From NCBI GenBank assembly GCA_963210315.1, contig OY723313.1, forward strand, positions 434,001 through 498,000: a stretch of DNA of 64,000 bases, given 5' to 3'. Position 1 is the first letter of the stretch, and each line of letters begins with the position of its first letter. Below are positions 1-11,643 of the stretch, piece after piece. Made by a program: the position numbers and the translations under genes. The notes below the pieces were generated by a model that worked only from the letters and a program-made list of their open reading frames with translations, was not told the DNA's origin and did not search any database. This DNA is from Rhynchopus euleeides (taxonomy: Eukaryota > Euglenozoa > Diplonemea > Diplonemida > Diplonemidae).

Positions 1-702
1 TTTTGGCCAAATAAAACCCCCCCCCCCCTCCAGGTCAGATGAAGGTGGGTCACAACAAGGAGAGAGTACAGTCCCACGCCACCAAGGCGCACCGTCCGGC
101 ACCGACACACACACACACCACTACCTCTCCCTCCCCTCTTCTTCGTCGAGGCATTTAGCGCTTTATTCCCTTCGAGAAACACACCCTCCACGGGACGGGG
201 GTGGCGGGAAGAAGGCGTGTTTTGCAGCGGGAAAATAAATCCCCCCACCCCAAGGGTTGGGTTGGTGGGCGGGCGGGACGAGGGGGGAGGGGACAGACAG
301 AGAGATAGGGAGCAGGGCGGCCACCACGCCAGCAGCAGCTGGGCCTGTCAGCCCAGCACTCAGCCCCGCAACCAGCTGAAAACAGGCGCCTGGGATACAC
401 CGCTGCCCTGCAGCCTACCCTTCGGGTGGAGGGGGGGCACGACCAACATTTGCACAGCTTCAGAATCGTTCGTATTTTTCTTCTCGGGTGGGTGGTGGGT
501 GGGGGGGATCGGGGAACGGGTTTCGCGCCAGCACCACCAGTGTGGGAGGGAGGGAGGGGGGATTTTTTTTCTTCCCCAGCCTGCAACACCGACACTGAGT
601 GTGCCGGATGGAATCACCGTGGGCTGCGGGCATCAGAGCCTCTCGATGATTCTTCGCACAGAGGAGGCGTTGTCAAGGCTGATTTGCTACCTATTTCTCT
701 TC
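1..702. other. Intergenic, 3' side of the alanine aminotransferase gene
   Basis: There is no supported gene here. The stretch is rich in G and C runs and (CA)n. A pyrimidine tract ending in CAG near position 33 followed by a short open plus-strand stretch could be the last exon of a gene to the left, but the peptide is not recognisable and becomes low complexity at once. Confidence 0.5.
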
Positions 703-2396
703 TCACTGGTACTGCGCGAACAGGTCATCCTGGAACTTCGAAATGTGCGCGATAACCTGCGATGGGTGGAAGCGGCGGAGGTGGCGGAAGGGGGCAAGAA
801 AAACAACCGACCCGGGCAGAAGAAAAAAAGGAACAACACCACCAACCAACTGAGTTTTTTTTGCCAGAACACCCCCCCAACCCCCCAACCCCCCCGAACC
901 CATACCTTCTGCAGCTTCTCCTCCGGGGGCAGGATCGTGATCCGGAAGTGGGACGTCCCGGGCTTCTGCCCGAAGCCAGAACCGGGGACGACCACCACAC
1001 CGGTCTCCTCCATCAGGCGGAAGCACCAGTGCACGTCCACCTCCCGACCCAGCGACGAGGCCTCTTTGGCGAACCCTTCCGGGAGGGTGAGCGATGGGTA
1101 GGCGTACATCGCACCCGTGATCTCGTTGGTGTGGATCCCCTTGATGCCGTTCAGCCCCTGGGTCAGCAGCTTGGCGCGGGACTTGAGGGAGTCCAGCAGC
1201 TTGGTGTACTCCTCCAGCCACAGCGGGTACGACTCCTCACCCTCCTGTGGCGGGGTCATCATCAGGTCCACCAGGAGCTGCCCGTTGATGTTGGGGCACA
1301 GCCCAACGCTCGCCATCTTCACCAGCACGTCGTGCATCAAGACGGGGATGTTGGCAACCTCCATGTAACCCCCGCGCTTCCCACACTCCCCGATGACACC
1401 CTTCGACACGGAGTGGAAGGATATGAGCGGCTGGGTCGGGAAGTCCTTCGCAACAACACTCTTCGCGGAGATAAACTTGTCCCCGGGGCGGTAGATGTTC
1501 TCCTGGTACACCTCATCCGAGAGAAGCAGGATCCCCCTCTCCTGGCAGAACTCACACACCCCGCGCAGGTCCTCCAGGGGCAGGACGTTGCCTGTCGGGT
1601 TTCCGGGGTTGATGATCACCACAGCCTTCACGGCAGTCCCCTCTGCGACAGACTTGTCGTATGCGGACTTCAGCGACTTCAGGTCAAGACTCCAACCACC
1701 CTCCTCTTCGAGATAGTAGGGCACAGCCGTGCCTCCCAGCATCGCGATTGTCGCTGTGTACAGAGGGTACTGCGGGATGGGAATCATGATCCCATCCTTC
1801 GGCCCGTAGATCAGCAGGTTGAGCACCACCTTGATGCCCGGGGATGCCCCGTCCGTCAGGAAGATGTTGTTGGGGTTGGCAGGCGCTCCGTCGCGCTTCT
1901 CGAGGGCTGCGGCGAGGTTCTGCCGGATCCACTTATACCCGAGGGACTCGGTGTAGGCCCCTGTCATGTTGGCATGCCCGATCTTTGCGACATTCGCCTT
2001 TGCCCGCTTGATAACATCCGCGGGGATGCACTCGCTCTTCAGGAAAACCTCATTCTCGAGGAGGGTGGGGCAGTTGAGGAGAGCTGCGACCTGCCTGTAG
2101 TATGTGATTGGCTTCTGGAGCATCGCCTGGGGGTTCCCGATGTTGCATGGGATGATCTCGGAGAAGGGGTAACGGGACGGGTCCTTCTTCATCTCCTCGC
2201 GGATCTCATCGCTGCGGATCAGGAGCGGGCCACGCACAGCGTACTCCGCAGACACCAGGTGGGGGTTCACCCACTTGTGCGCCCCTTCGGCCATCTCGCC
2301 CAACCCGCATGGCGACACCTCTGGCGTCCCGGTGATCGAACTACTCTTCCCCATCTGAGCACGCAAAGCACAACCCCTCAATGCGGATCTGATCAT
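703..2396 (-). CDS. Alanine aminotransferase (PLP-dependent, class I/II), two exons
   Basis: It transfers the amino group between alanine and 2-oxoglutarate, giving pyruvate and glutamate. Exon 1 is 2396-906 and exon 2 is 756-703. The 149-bp intron 905-757 has GTATG at the donor and CGCAG at the acceptor and is phase 0. The joined protein is 514 residues, close to the family's usual 480-540. Visible signatures are the AEYAVRGP motif (about 50-57), NPGNPTG (263-269), SDEVYQ (293-298) and the PLP lysine in SFHSVSKG (K332). The fold-type I small domain follows, and exon 2 supplies the natural C-terminal helix ending in LFAQYQ. The first 15 residues are basic and lack acidic residues, which suggests mitochondrial import. 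M15 or M35 are alternative starts for a cytosolic form. The family is certain; the location is inferred. Confidence 0.95.
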
Positions 2397-3554
2397 CGAG
2401 GCGGTGTGAGGGTTACAGAAGGGGGTGCGTGGGGGGAGATGGAGGGGATGTGTGGATCCGGGAAAGGCGGAGAAGGGTCACTTAGGAGGCTAGGTATGAA
2501 ATCCGATGCAGAAACGAGACAACAGTATTGCAGGAGGAGGGGGGAGGGGTAGAGGGGATTTGCAGGGGAGGGGAGGGGGGGTGAGTACCACTCACTCCCC
2601 CCCCTCCCTGTGACAGAACTTCAGCTTTCCCCCCCGAAAAACAAAACAGATGCAATAGATGGGGCGGCCTGAGAGCGGGGCTTTTCCAACCCGCTCTCCC
2701 CCCCCCCCTCAAGATGAACCCGCCAACATACGGCCTCATTGTGACCCTCCCCGAAGCAATATTTCGACGTGGCAAACAAGGGGGGTGGGTGCGGGTGGGG
2801 GGGAAGAGGGAGGGGGGGGGACGTCGCGTCAGTCTGACCGAACCATCATGGCGGAGGGGGTTTTGTGCCTGCAGCGGTGTGCTGCGCTGAACGAAGGGGG
2901 GTATACCCCGGTTCGTGCCTGGGGGGAGAAGAGGACGTGGCAAGAAAAACCCACTCTTGAGGCCTTACGCAATTGCAGGCTTTTGGGGTGTGGGTTTGGT
3001 GGGGGGGGGGGGCCCTCGAGGGGGTGTGGGGGGGGGGGGGGGGGGGCGAAAAGTAGAATAGTGTTCTGCATGGGTTCCACACGGGCGGGAGCAATGTATT
3101 CCTCTAATAGACACTGAAACATACCCAGGGGGCAACTCAAAAGAAACACGGCAGGGAGGAGCGCGGAGTGGGAAATCACCCTGGAGGAGGCCCAGCATAT
3201 CACACCACATGGTATGCTCAGACGTGGCTTTTGCAGGCAGAGGGAACACTGCCCTTTTTTTTTGTGCGTGCTCTTTTCACACGCCACAACACACGAATTT
3301 TATCCCCAATTAGAAACGGCCCATCGACAGATCGGGATTCTCCTGCTCCCCTTCCTCCCCTTCACCCATATCTGTAGTCTCTTTTGCAAGATGGCCAAAG
3401 CTCAAATTCTACATTTGACCCCCCTCCACCTGCCCATGGCAGCAACTCTCCCCCGCACGGAAGTACGGGGGGGGGGGGGGGTAGGCCCCCGGATGTACGG
3501 GAAAATTTTGTAATAAATTTTTTTCCAACCCCAAACACGGGCTATTGGCACCTG
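2397..3554. other. Intergenic, homopolymer-rich
   Basis: There are long runs of G and C, for example 3000-3050, and no ORF with recognisable content on either strand. I see no RNA gene. Confidence 0.5.
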
Positions 3555-4640
3555 GAATGGGTGTACCCGCCTCAAAAATATGTCTGGGGACCCAATGAAA
3601 CCGGTTTTTCACACTTAGTTGCCCTTTCTCGGTCCGAATTTTTGAATATTCGGTGAAAAAAGGGGGTTTTGCCCATTTTGGGCAAAACCCCGATTTTCAT
3701 GAAAAAATGTCAAAATCGGGGCAACTAGACCCCATTTTGGGTGGTTTTCGGGTGAAAAACGTACCCTAGACATCCCTGGGGTACATTGTATACCATCCAG
3801 GGCCTCTAGGACCAGTAGAAGCACGTGAAAATGCGTTTTTTACCCAAAAAAGGACCCTGCAACCACCCTGCACACACCCTGCAACCATGTTGGAGGCACC
3901 CTACAACCCTATAACCACCCAGAAACCACTGGGTCTGCCCTAAAAGGGGTGTACGGGCCTGTTGGAACAGGTTTTCGACACCGAATTGCCCAAATTCGGT
4001 CCGATATTTTGAAAAAACTGTGAAGAACGGGGGATTCGCCCGTGTGGGGTAAAAGTCCCAATTTTCATGAAAAAAAGTCAAAATTAGGGCAACTAGACCC
4101 CATTTTGGGTGTTTTTCGGGTGCAAAACGTACCCTAGACATCCCTGGGGTACATTGTATACCATCCAGGGCCTCAAGGACCAGTAGAAGCACGTGAAAAT
4201 GCGTTTTTTTACCCAAAAAAAGGACCCTGCAACGATGTTGTAGGACCCTGCACACACCCTGCAACCGTGTTGTAGGCACCCTGCAACCCTATAACCACCC
4301 AGAAACCACTGGGTAAGCCCTAAAAGGGGTGTACGGGCCTGTTGGAACAGGTTTTCGACACCGAATTGCCTAAATTCGGTCCAATTTTTTGAAAAAACTG
4401 TGAAAAATGGGGGATTCGCCCGTGTGGGGTAAAAGTCCCAATTTTAGAGAAAAAAGTCAAAATTAGGGCAACTAGACCCCATTTTGGGTGGTTTTCGGGT
4501 GCAAAACGTACCCTAGGCATCCCTGGGGTACATTGTATACCATCCAGGGACTCTAGGACCAGTAGAAGTGCGTTACAACGCACATTTTTGCCCCAAAATG
4601 GCCCTGCAACCACCCTGCACAGGATTCACCCCAGAAAAGC
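3555..4640. repeat. Tandem repeat, about three units of 368-379 bp
   Basis: A landmark segment (GTACCCTAGACATCCCTGGG and its downstream context) recurs at 3761, 4129 and 4508, so the units are 368 and 379 bp apart. The units also share a poly-A/T-rich stretch, a segment with several ACCCTGCAAC words and a C-poor segment around CAACTAGACCCCATTTTGGG. Composition is more AT-rich than the flanks. On the minus strand each unit reads open through a similar peptide containing LVLEALDGIQCTPGM, although the unit lengths are not multiples of three. This could be a satellite or a fragment of a larger repeat family. I do not recognise it. Confidence 0.85.
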
Positions 4641-4886
4641 GAAAAATGGCCAAAAATGAGGGTTGGTGGGCCCAAAAGTGGGTAAAAACCTCCGGAAATT
4701 CATATCTGGGGTGGGTCTGGGGGCGGTTTTGCACTGTTGACCTCCAGACCGGAATATTCCAAAAAAATTACAGTTTTTCTCAAGGACATCCGGGGGCCTA
4801 GGGGGGGGGGGGGGCAGTGCACAGCAAGGGTGTGAGAGAGGGAGGAAATGACAGCCACACCTCCACCGCCACCACCACTCACGCGA

Positions 4887-6018
4887 TTAGGTGAATGCAG
4901 CGCGCTTTGGAGCAGGCTTCGCTGCGTTCAGCCTGAAGGTGGGTGCGAAAGTTGGGATCTTGGCCTTGATGACTTTTGACGCCTCGGGGCCACCGTTCTG
5001 CTCGAAGGTGAACAGCACCTCCTCTGACACGCTGCGGTGGGCAGGGATGTGGAGGTGTTTGGAGATGGGCACAAGCAGCGACGCCAGGTGTTTGTTCAGA
5101 GCAGCACCGCACGCGGTGGAGACCAGATCGCAGGCATGCACAGCACGGGTATAGCTTTCCGGGTCACCCAACGCCGCACGCAGGTTGGGGACTACCTTGT
5201 CCAGCACAGGCACCACGGCACGCTCCCCCACACCCTCGCGCTGCAGGAGATTCTCGAGCAGCGCAGGTGCCAGGAAGGCGCACGGATGGGCCTTCTCCAG
5301 CAGCCCTGCGCTCGACAGCACCACCAGCCTGCCTTCGTCCACAGCCTCGGGCTTGCAGTCCCATGCGAGCGACATGGTGTTCCCTGAGTGCTGGATGTGC
5401 ACGGGCACACCGCCACGTGCATGCTCGTGGGCAAATGGGGTCCGGAAGCGGGCGCGTTCGCTGCTGTGGCAGGGGGAGGGTGGTGTGGTGTGGTGTGGTG
5501 GGGCTGATGCGTGCACCGGCCTCCTCTCCGAAGAGAACAAAAAGGCTTTGGCAGCCAGGAGACATTGATAGTGATGTCTCTTGAGTAGTGATTACTGCCT
5601 TCGTCAGCGTGACTCCCACCGTCTTCATCTGGGCGGCATGGGAAGATCATCTGTGACAGCCACTCCAGGGAGGATATATACGGAGGCATCGAGGGAGAAG
5701 GCAGTCCGGACATTGACAGTTGCAACTCCTGTCCCTTGATGGCATCTCAAACACAAGCTTTGACCTCGATCTCTAGTCTATACCCCGGCCCATAAACATC
5801 AGCAACTTGGATGTCATTATTTTTCACAAATCACCTCTGCCATACCTGAAGGGGTTGGACGTCTTGGCGGGGTTGAGCTTTGCCGAGATCTTCGCCGGCT
5901 TCTTTGACGCGCCCTGCGTCGTCAGAGGCATGGCCATCGCATCAACAGGGCCACGGGACGCCTGTATGCCAGACTGCCCCTCCGACGACACCCGTCGCAC
6001 CGGTTTCACGATCACCAT
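4887..6018 (-). CDS. PACRGL: PACRG-like protein (PACRGL), two exons
   Basis: PACRG-family proteins are HEAT/ARM-like repeat proteins linked to axonemal microtubules and basal bodies. Exon 1 is 6018-5846 (M-V-I-V-K-P start) and exon 2 is 5463-4887. The phase-2 intron of 382 bp has donor AG|GTATGG and acceptor CCACAG. The joined protein is 249 residues, matching the roughly 248 of the human protein. Exon 1 ends in KLNPAKTSNPF, the counterpart of KLNPKTINPF in PACRGL rather than PACRG. Exon 2 holds FRTPFAHE, GGVPVHIQHSG, the helical repeats and the characteristic end KVIKAKIPTFAPTF. The acceptor is a tandem NAG site (CACAGCAG), so forms with or without one Ser are possible. An upstream in-frame Met at 6189 would add a Cys-rich, unrelated leader, so I prefer 6018. 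Confidence 0.9.
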
Positions 6019-8253
6019 TTGGCGGCAGCGTTTGTTGCGTCGATCGAAAGAGAGACTCGCCAAAAACCCCTCACACACACACACAGCCTGGCCGCCCAAC
6101 AAGGTGTAACAACGGGTATTCCCTGCCGCAACAGAAAGACAAAATGCGTGTGGCGTGGCAGAGCATGGGGATGGCTGGCATGAGGGCAAAACGGAGGGGA
6201 AACGTCACACAGCCCCTGTCCCCCCCCACCCCCCACCCCAGCTGGCCGCACCGAACTTGCCAAAACGGGCATTTCCACGGATGGAGCGGGGGCGCGATGG
6301 GGATCAGGCGGGGCGGGTGGGGGTGGTGGATAGTCCTCGCCAAGTCATTTCCCTTCGTTCATCGCTTCCTTGCAGATGCTGCTGCAGATCGGATCCCGAG
6401 GATGCTCTCTGTCGGGGTCTTTGCACAGCGGGTTTTGCAGGCCCTGCAGCAAAAACCACGCCTCACGTGCCCTCGGAACTGGCAGGGGAGGCCAGCAGGT
6501 GGTGTAGAGAGAGAGAGAGAGGGAAAAGTGTGTTGTGAGTATGCGTGTCTCACCAAACAGACCTAAAAGCGGCAGTGGTAGGGCTGCGGCTGCCACCCAC
6601 CCCCACCCCCCCCCCCTCCCACCCACAGCCCCGCAGTGCAGGGGCAGATAGTGGCACACACACGGGTTGTTAGTTATGGGGGGGGGGGGGAGGGGGAGGG
6701 GGGAGATGGGTTCGCCATATCGACAAAAAGGCGCACCAGTTTCAATACCGTGGACAGTGAAGGGGGCCGCCCCTCCTCACCCAATGTGTTCTTTATATGT
6801 CATGATGCCACGCAAGCGGAGGTGTGTGGTGAGGGCGTGTGCGGGGGGGGAGGAAGATAAAAAAACAATTCGTGCAACTCATCTCGAACTCACGGGGGAC
6901 GGAGACTCAAAATAGAGCATCCGAATTGCAGCTGCGTACACGGTGGCCTAGTCAGGGCTTCGGGCCTGGCATAGGAAGGGTCTGGTCAGTGACCTGGTCA
7001 TGACCAGGGGCCCCAGGCAAAATGGGCCACAACGCCCCCTGGTCAATTTAGGCCTCAACCACCTGGTCAAAAACCCTGGCTCGGCCACCGTGTATTCCCC
7101 ATCGCAAACGGGGGAAATGGGCCCACATCCCTTCTCTCTCGGCCAGAGCTCCTTACGACCTGACAACACTGCGTCAGTTTGACGCCCCCCCTTTATTTTT
7201 TTTGCGAGGGCAGGCGGTCGCTTTTTCTCCAGCGAAGGCTCTGTCCAATGTGATCGGGAGTTAGAGGGGGTCGCTTTGGACGTTTTGAACGATTTTTTTG
7301 GCAGTGCTCGTCGGAGCGCCCCCACCTCCCCCCCACCCCCGAAGGGAGAGAGGGAGCAGGACTGCTGTTTCGGGGTATTCTGCTTCTTCTGCAGTGAAAA
7401 GCTCCACCCAAACGATTTCGAACAACAGGCTCTTGAATGCCTTGCGCACCCAAGGCCCACATGGGGGATCCCTTTACGGGCTGGCTTTTTGTTTGCATAG
7501 GGGTTGCGCAAACAATACTTTTGCGTAGAAATGGAACACATCACACATCACATCACGTCACATCACAGATAGAACGAAACAGGAGACGCAGGCATGCCAC
7601 CCAAAACATGGCCCCGCCCACACCTTGCAGCCAACAAAGCGGGCTGGTTCAAATAACCCGTTGAGATACACTTCGTCTGGCATAATGGCACATACAACTC
7701 TTATTGCGTGGGGTGGTGGGGCGTTCCAACGAAAATAAGTGCAAATGAGGGCAGAGAAGGAGAAGGCGGTGGGGTGCCGATATGTGGAAGGGCTCCACCA
7801 CAAACTGGCGAGCGTGCCTACAAAACAACACAGGTTTTGGCACTGTGAAGGGGGGGCGGCAGGTTTTTATTCGCCACACAATGACGGTCGGACATTGCGG
7901 TATATACTTTTGTTCGCTCGACTCAACCTCCCACCACTCCCCACTCTGCCCTGATGATATAGTCGGGGGAGGGCACATAGGCCAACACACACACACCTAC
8001 ACCATCAACATTCTTCTGTTTCGTGCAGGGTAACATCGAGCAAACCCTGATGACAACCTCCACTGTGATGGGGGAGAGCATATAGGGGGCAACAACAAAC
8101 ACTTTATCCACAGGCCCGACCCCATCTCCACCCTGAAATAACAGGGGGAAACGCCAAGACGGATTGTCCCCACCCACTCCTCCCCCCCCCCCCCCGCTGG
8201 CTGTAGGGGCAGGTGGTGGCATGTCGCCTCCTCAGCTTCCTCCACCTCACACC
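6019..8253. other. Intergenic, 2.2 kb, nothing recognised
   Basis: Contains poly-C and poly-G runs, (CA)n and (GA)n. The longest minus-strand ORF (7544-6948) has no recognisable content and unremarkable composition. A short region 6345-6480 (minus) follows a pyrimidine tract and CAG and could be an exon, but the peptide matches nothing I know. Confidence 0.45.
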
Positions 8254-9273
8254 TCACACATCCTCGCCTTTGAGCCTCTTCTGCTCGTACTCCTCACCGA
8301 GCTTCTCTATATGCTCCCTCTTCAGCGGCAGGGCAAGCATCTCCCGCATCAGCACGTTCGGGTCGCTGCTGTGCTGCAGATTTTTAAGATGCGGGTAGAT
8401 CAACTCCATGGGCATCTTCAGCAGTGCCTCCCTCTCGAGCTTCAGGAGGCCGAGGGCTACCCGGAAGCAGATCTTCCAGCTTTCTGACATAAAGGTGTCC
8501 AATATACGCAGAAGGAGATACGGGTGGTTTGGAAACTGGTAGATAAACAGCGTGAGGAACCACTGCGACGCAGGAATCGAGCTGTCAACACCCTCCTTTT
8601 GGAAGTGGCTGTGCAGGTCGGGGAGAAATTTTTTGATCAACCCGCGCAGCTGGAACTGCATCTTGCGGAGCTCAGGGAACCCCGGGAGGTAGAGCCGCCG
8701 CATGTGGTATTGGTTCCGCACCTTTGTGGCAGGGTCGATCCGATCCGACATCAGCTGGGAGAGGGTCCAGAAGGAGAGCTCCTCGCTCATCCCTGTGACG
8801 AGAAGCATGGAAACCAAAAACCCCATGCCCTGCACGTACCCCACCTCGGGGTCCTTCACGGCATAAGCCGTTAGGACCCTCTTGAGAATGGACTGCCCCC
8901 CAGCATCGCTGTCGCGGAATAGAGAGTGGTTCGGAAGTGTCCTGTGGAGGTCCCGCTGCATCACCCCACGCGTGTCGTCGGGGATGCTCGCCTCCAAACC
9001 GAGGAGGCGGCGGTACTCCTGGGGCTGGTTCTGCATCTCCGCCTCGCCCCCCGTCAGCTTCCCCCAGACCTCCCCCCGGAAGGAGGTCGGGATGCCTTTG
9101 CGGACCCTCTCCTTTACCTTCCCGCTCTTCACCGACTTGTCCCAGCTGGCGACCATCTTCTGCCACTTCTGCTCCCGCTCCTGGTCCTTCTTCTTATCGA
9201 CCTTCCCAGGGCTCATCGACGCATCCCCTTCCGCGTAGTAAAACCCAAAATCATCCAGCTTATCCGCCTCCAT
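8254..9273 (-). CDS. TBC-domain Rab GTPase-activating protein
   Basis: TBC proteins stimulate GTP hydrolysis by Rab GTPases in membrane traffic. This is an intronless ORF of 339 residues. A charged 50-residue N terminus precedes the domain. The TBC domain starts with RKGIP (58-62) and RGEVW, followed by the arginine-finger motif as DLHRT (R111) and the glutamine-finger motif as GYVQGM (Q148). Next come FWTLSQLM, then SQWFLTLFIYQFP (the third TBC block), and the domain ends near residue 310. Both catalytic fingers are present, so it should be an active GAP. The Rab partner cannot be read from sequence. The reading frame stays open upstream of 9273 without another Met, so a longer N terminus from an unseen exon is possible. 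Confidence 0.93.
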   Translation of the reverse strand: MEADKLDDFGFYYAEGDASMSPGKVDKKKDQEREQKWQKMVASWDKSVKSGKVKERVRKGIPTSFRGEVWGKLTGGEAEMQNQPQEYRRLLGLEASIPDDTRGVMQRDLHRTLPNHSLFRDSDAGGQSILKRVLTAYAVKDPEVGYVQGMGFLVSMLLVTGMSEELSFWTLSQLMSDRIDPATKVRNQYHMRRLYLPGFPELRKMQFQLRGLIKKFLPDLHSHFQKEGVDSSIPASQWFLTLFIYQFPNHPYLLLRILDTFMSESWKICFRVALGLLKLEREALLKMPMELIYPHLKNLQHSSDPNVLMREMLALPLKREHIEKLGEEYEQKRLKGEDV

Positions 9274-11643
9274 CTTGCCGCCGCGCTCCGGGGTGGTGGT
9301 GGCGGGCTGCGCTCCTCCCGAGGCTGCCTCTGCCCGGACAGGCCTTGCGCCCCTGGGCCCGGCAGGAACCCTCTCGCTGCAGCAGGCCAGGGTGGAAGCG
9401 GGGGAGGGGAGGGGGGGCGGAGGGGGCTATGTTGATCACTTTTTAGGTGGGGTAACCCTGCACGGATCCTAGCCCACCCTGTGTGTGTGTGTGTGTGGGC
9501 GCCGGGCCTGTGGGGTGGGTGTGGGGTGTGAAGTAAAGTGGAGAGGGAGAGGGAGAGCTTTCACCGTTGACTCGGCATGCAGGTGGTGTGCTTGAGGTCC
9601 TGGGGTGCACCGGGGGAGGGGGGTTTTGATCGTCGAGAGGGAATGGAAAAGTAAATCTCCCAGCACCTTCTCGCAATGTTAGTCCTTTTTGTAGTCACTA
9701 CACCAGATATGCTGTACAAGGCAGATCAATGCACAACGGGAGGGTGTGTAGCAGTTGTCTGTCAGTGGCTTGGTGGTTGGACCGCAATACAGTATCACTA
9801 AAACACAACCAGGTGTCTGTACGTAATACGTAGTCTCTCCTTGACACCATATACTTTGTGCCCCTGTATCGTTGTTTTTGTGGGGGAGGGGGGTGGGGTG
9901 GGGGCAGGGTCGACTAGTCGTCATGTGGGTTTGCGGTTTATTTTCTCACCAGAAGAAGCGAAACTGCTGATAAGCGCTTCGCAGAAAGGAGAGGAGGTCG
10001 GCCGGTAGAACCGTCCCGATCGGTCGGGAGATATTTTCCTGCTCCGGGTCTTCTCCCGCTCTTATAACCAAAAGCGCAGCCATCGGTCGAATCAGTCGGC
10101 GTGCTCTGCACCCATGTCGCATCACACGCGACAATGAACATGCCATGGGTGGGAAGACATGCCGTTTGAAAATTCGATTCCTCGGCGGGGTACGATCGTA
10201 GCCGTGCATTTGATTTTGACGAAGTGCTTCAGAAATGAAGAAATGGTTATCCGCATGACAGTCAGTTGGCATACCGGAAGGCATGCCATGGCGCGTCACC
10301 ACCAAAATATATGTTCTGAAAGTGGGGGCTTCGCAGGCTTGGCCGAGGGGGGGTTTTGAAGAACCAGATCAAACATCATGACGCGGGAATGTGAACGATA
10401 AGAAACTGTGTGTGCATCTCCCTGCGGAAGGAGTTGGTGTGGAGAGGTGGCTTGGCGGTATATCAGAACATCACGCCGTACGTTCCTCCCACTGACCCTT
10501 TCGCGATAACCAGCAATGTTTGGGGAAATTTTGCAGAGCCCCCCACGAATGGGCCGCGGTACGGGTCAAATTGGTTCAAAACATTGAAATGGAACACTAT
10601 CGACACATGTCACTCAACACGGGGGGATGGGGAGGGGAGAGGCTGTGGTGAAACGCACACACCCAACCCCCAACTCAAATCGGACCTGCGTTCTCTGTGT
10701 TCCATTTCCTCCTTCATTGCATGAGGCTACACAAAAAAATGGGATATGGGGCGAGCGTGCAGTGAAAATAAGGGCTGCGTGCGTGCAGAGGCCAACGACA
10801 GCCTGCCCCAATTCAATACCGCTTTGACGGACAAAAATACGACTGATGCCCGAAACATATCTGTAAAACAACACATTCGCACGCAATACTATGCAGGAAA
10901 GCTGTCGAGGAACAACGTGTTGGAGCATGCAGCACTTCGTTTTCTTTGTTCCAGGCAGGACAAACCAACTCTGGCATCACTCTGCACTGTCACTACATCT
11001 CTGCACACACCCTGGCAAACCACACCTTCTGACCCCTCACGGGAGTAAGGGGTCAGAAACTTTGTGTCTTCAAATCAGAACGGGGAGAGAAGAACCAGCG
11101 GGTATTCGTCGATCGCGAGAACACCCCACACGCCTGCTGCGGGTGTGGTGTGTCCTGCATGATCTGCATAGCAAAGTTTCCTGCGTTGTCAGCACAACTC
11201 CAAAACAATACAGTTGGCAAAAAATATAGCACTGCGTGCCAAAAGAACGGCACCCCCACCCCCACCCCCACCCCCTCTCAAACGTCTGGGCACTAAATAC
11301 AGCCCCCATGGCCTTGGTGTGTGCAGGTGTGTGTTTTATCTGCTGGGTGGTGGTGTCAGGGCCGGTGCATGGTACACTTGTAACCCGACTCACCCCCCCC
11401 TTTTTGCCACAGGCATGCAGCATGTTTGGAGAGACACCCACGCACGGGTGCCAAGAGGCTCAGAGGTACAATAAAGCAGGGAAAATCGTCCAAAGGTGGC
11501 ACGGCAGACCACGCAGATAGCAGTCATCTTGCCGAACCTAGCCAATGGAGGATTGGGCACGGTGACCCACACGGCGGTGTGTGGCTGTATCTTGAAAGTG
11601 CTGCCTTTGAGAGACCTCCGTAGCAGGTTTAACTCACCCGCCA
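9274..11643. other. Intergenic, 2.4 kb between TBC and phosphodiesterase genes
   Basis: Holds a (GT)n run at about 9480-9498 and a copy of a 95-bp dispersed repeat (listed separately). The rest, including a less GC-rich part at 9,930-11,000, contains only short unrecognised ORFs. I see no tRNA. Confidence 0.5.
9625..9719. repeat. 95-bp dispersed repeat, copy 1
   Basis: Starts TTGATCGTCGAGAGGG and ends TGTACAA. It is almost identical to 43770-43864, with one clear difference (GCTGTAC against GTTGTAC). It lies after a poly-G run in both places. No target-site duplication is obvious for this copy, unlike the second one. Confidence 0.8.

Noticed and set aside
33-120. Possible exon after a pyrimidine tract at the left edge
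   Set aside because: Short, no recognisable homology and runs into (CA)n; cannot be supported.
762-2552. 596-codon plus-strand ORF
   Set aside because: Antisense to alanine aminotransferase, whose motifs and intron are clear.
6345-6480. Exon-like minus-strand stretch after CTGCCAG
   Set aside because: No second exon with a compatible phase and no recognisable peptide.
9479-9499. (GT)n near the TBC gene as another retrotransposon tail
   Set aside because: The adjacent bases do not match the 61-bp tail of the element 1 family; it is a plain microsatellite.
10170-10200. TTCGATTCC resembling a tRNA T-arm
   Set aside because: No matching acceptor, D or anticodon stems nearby.
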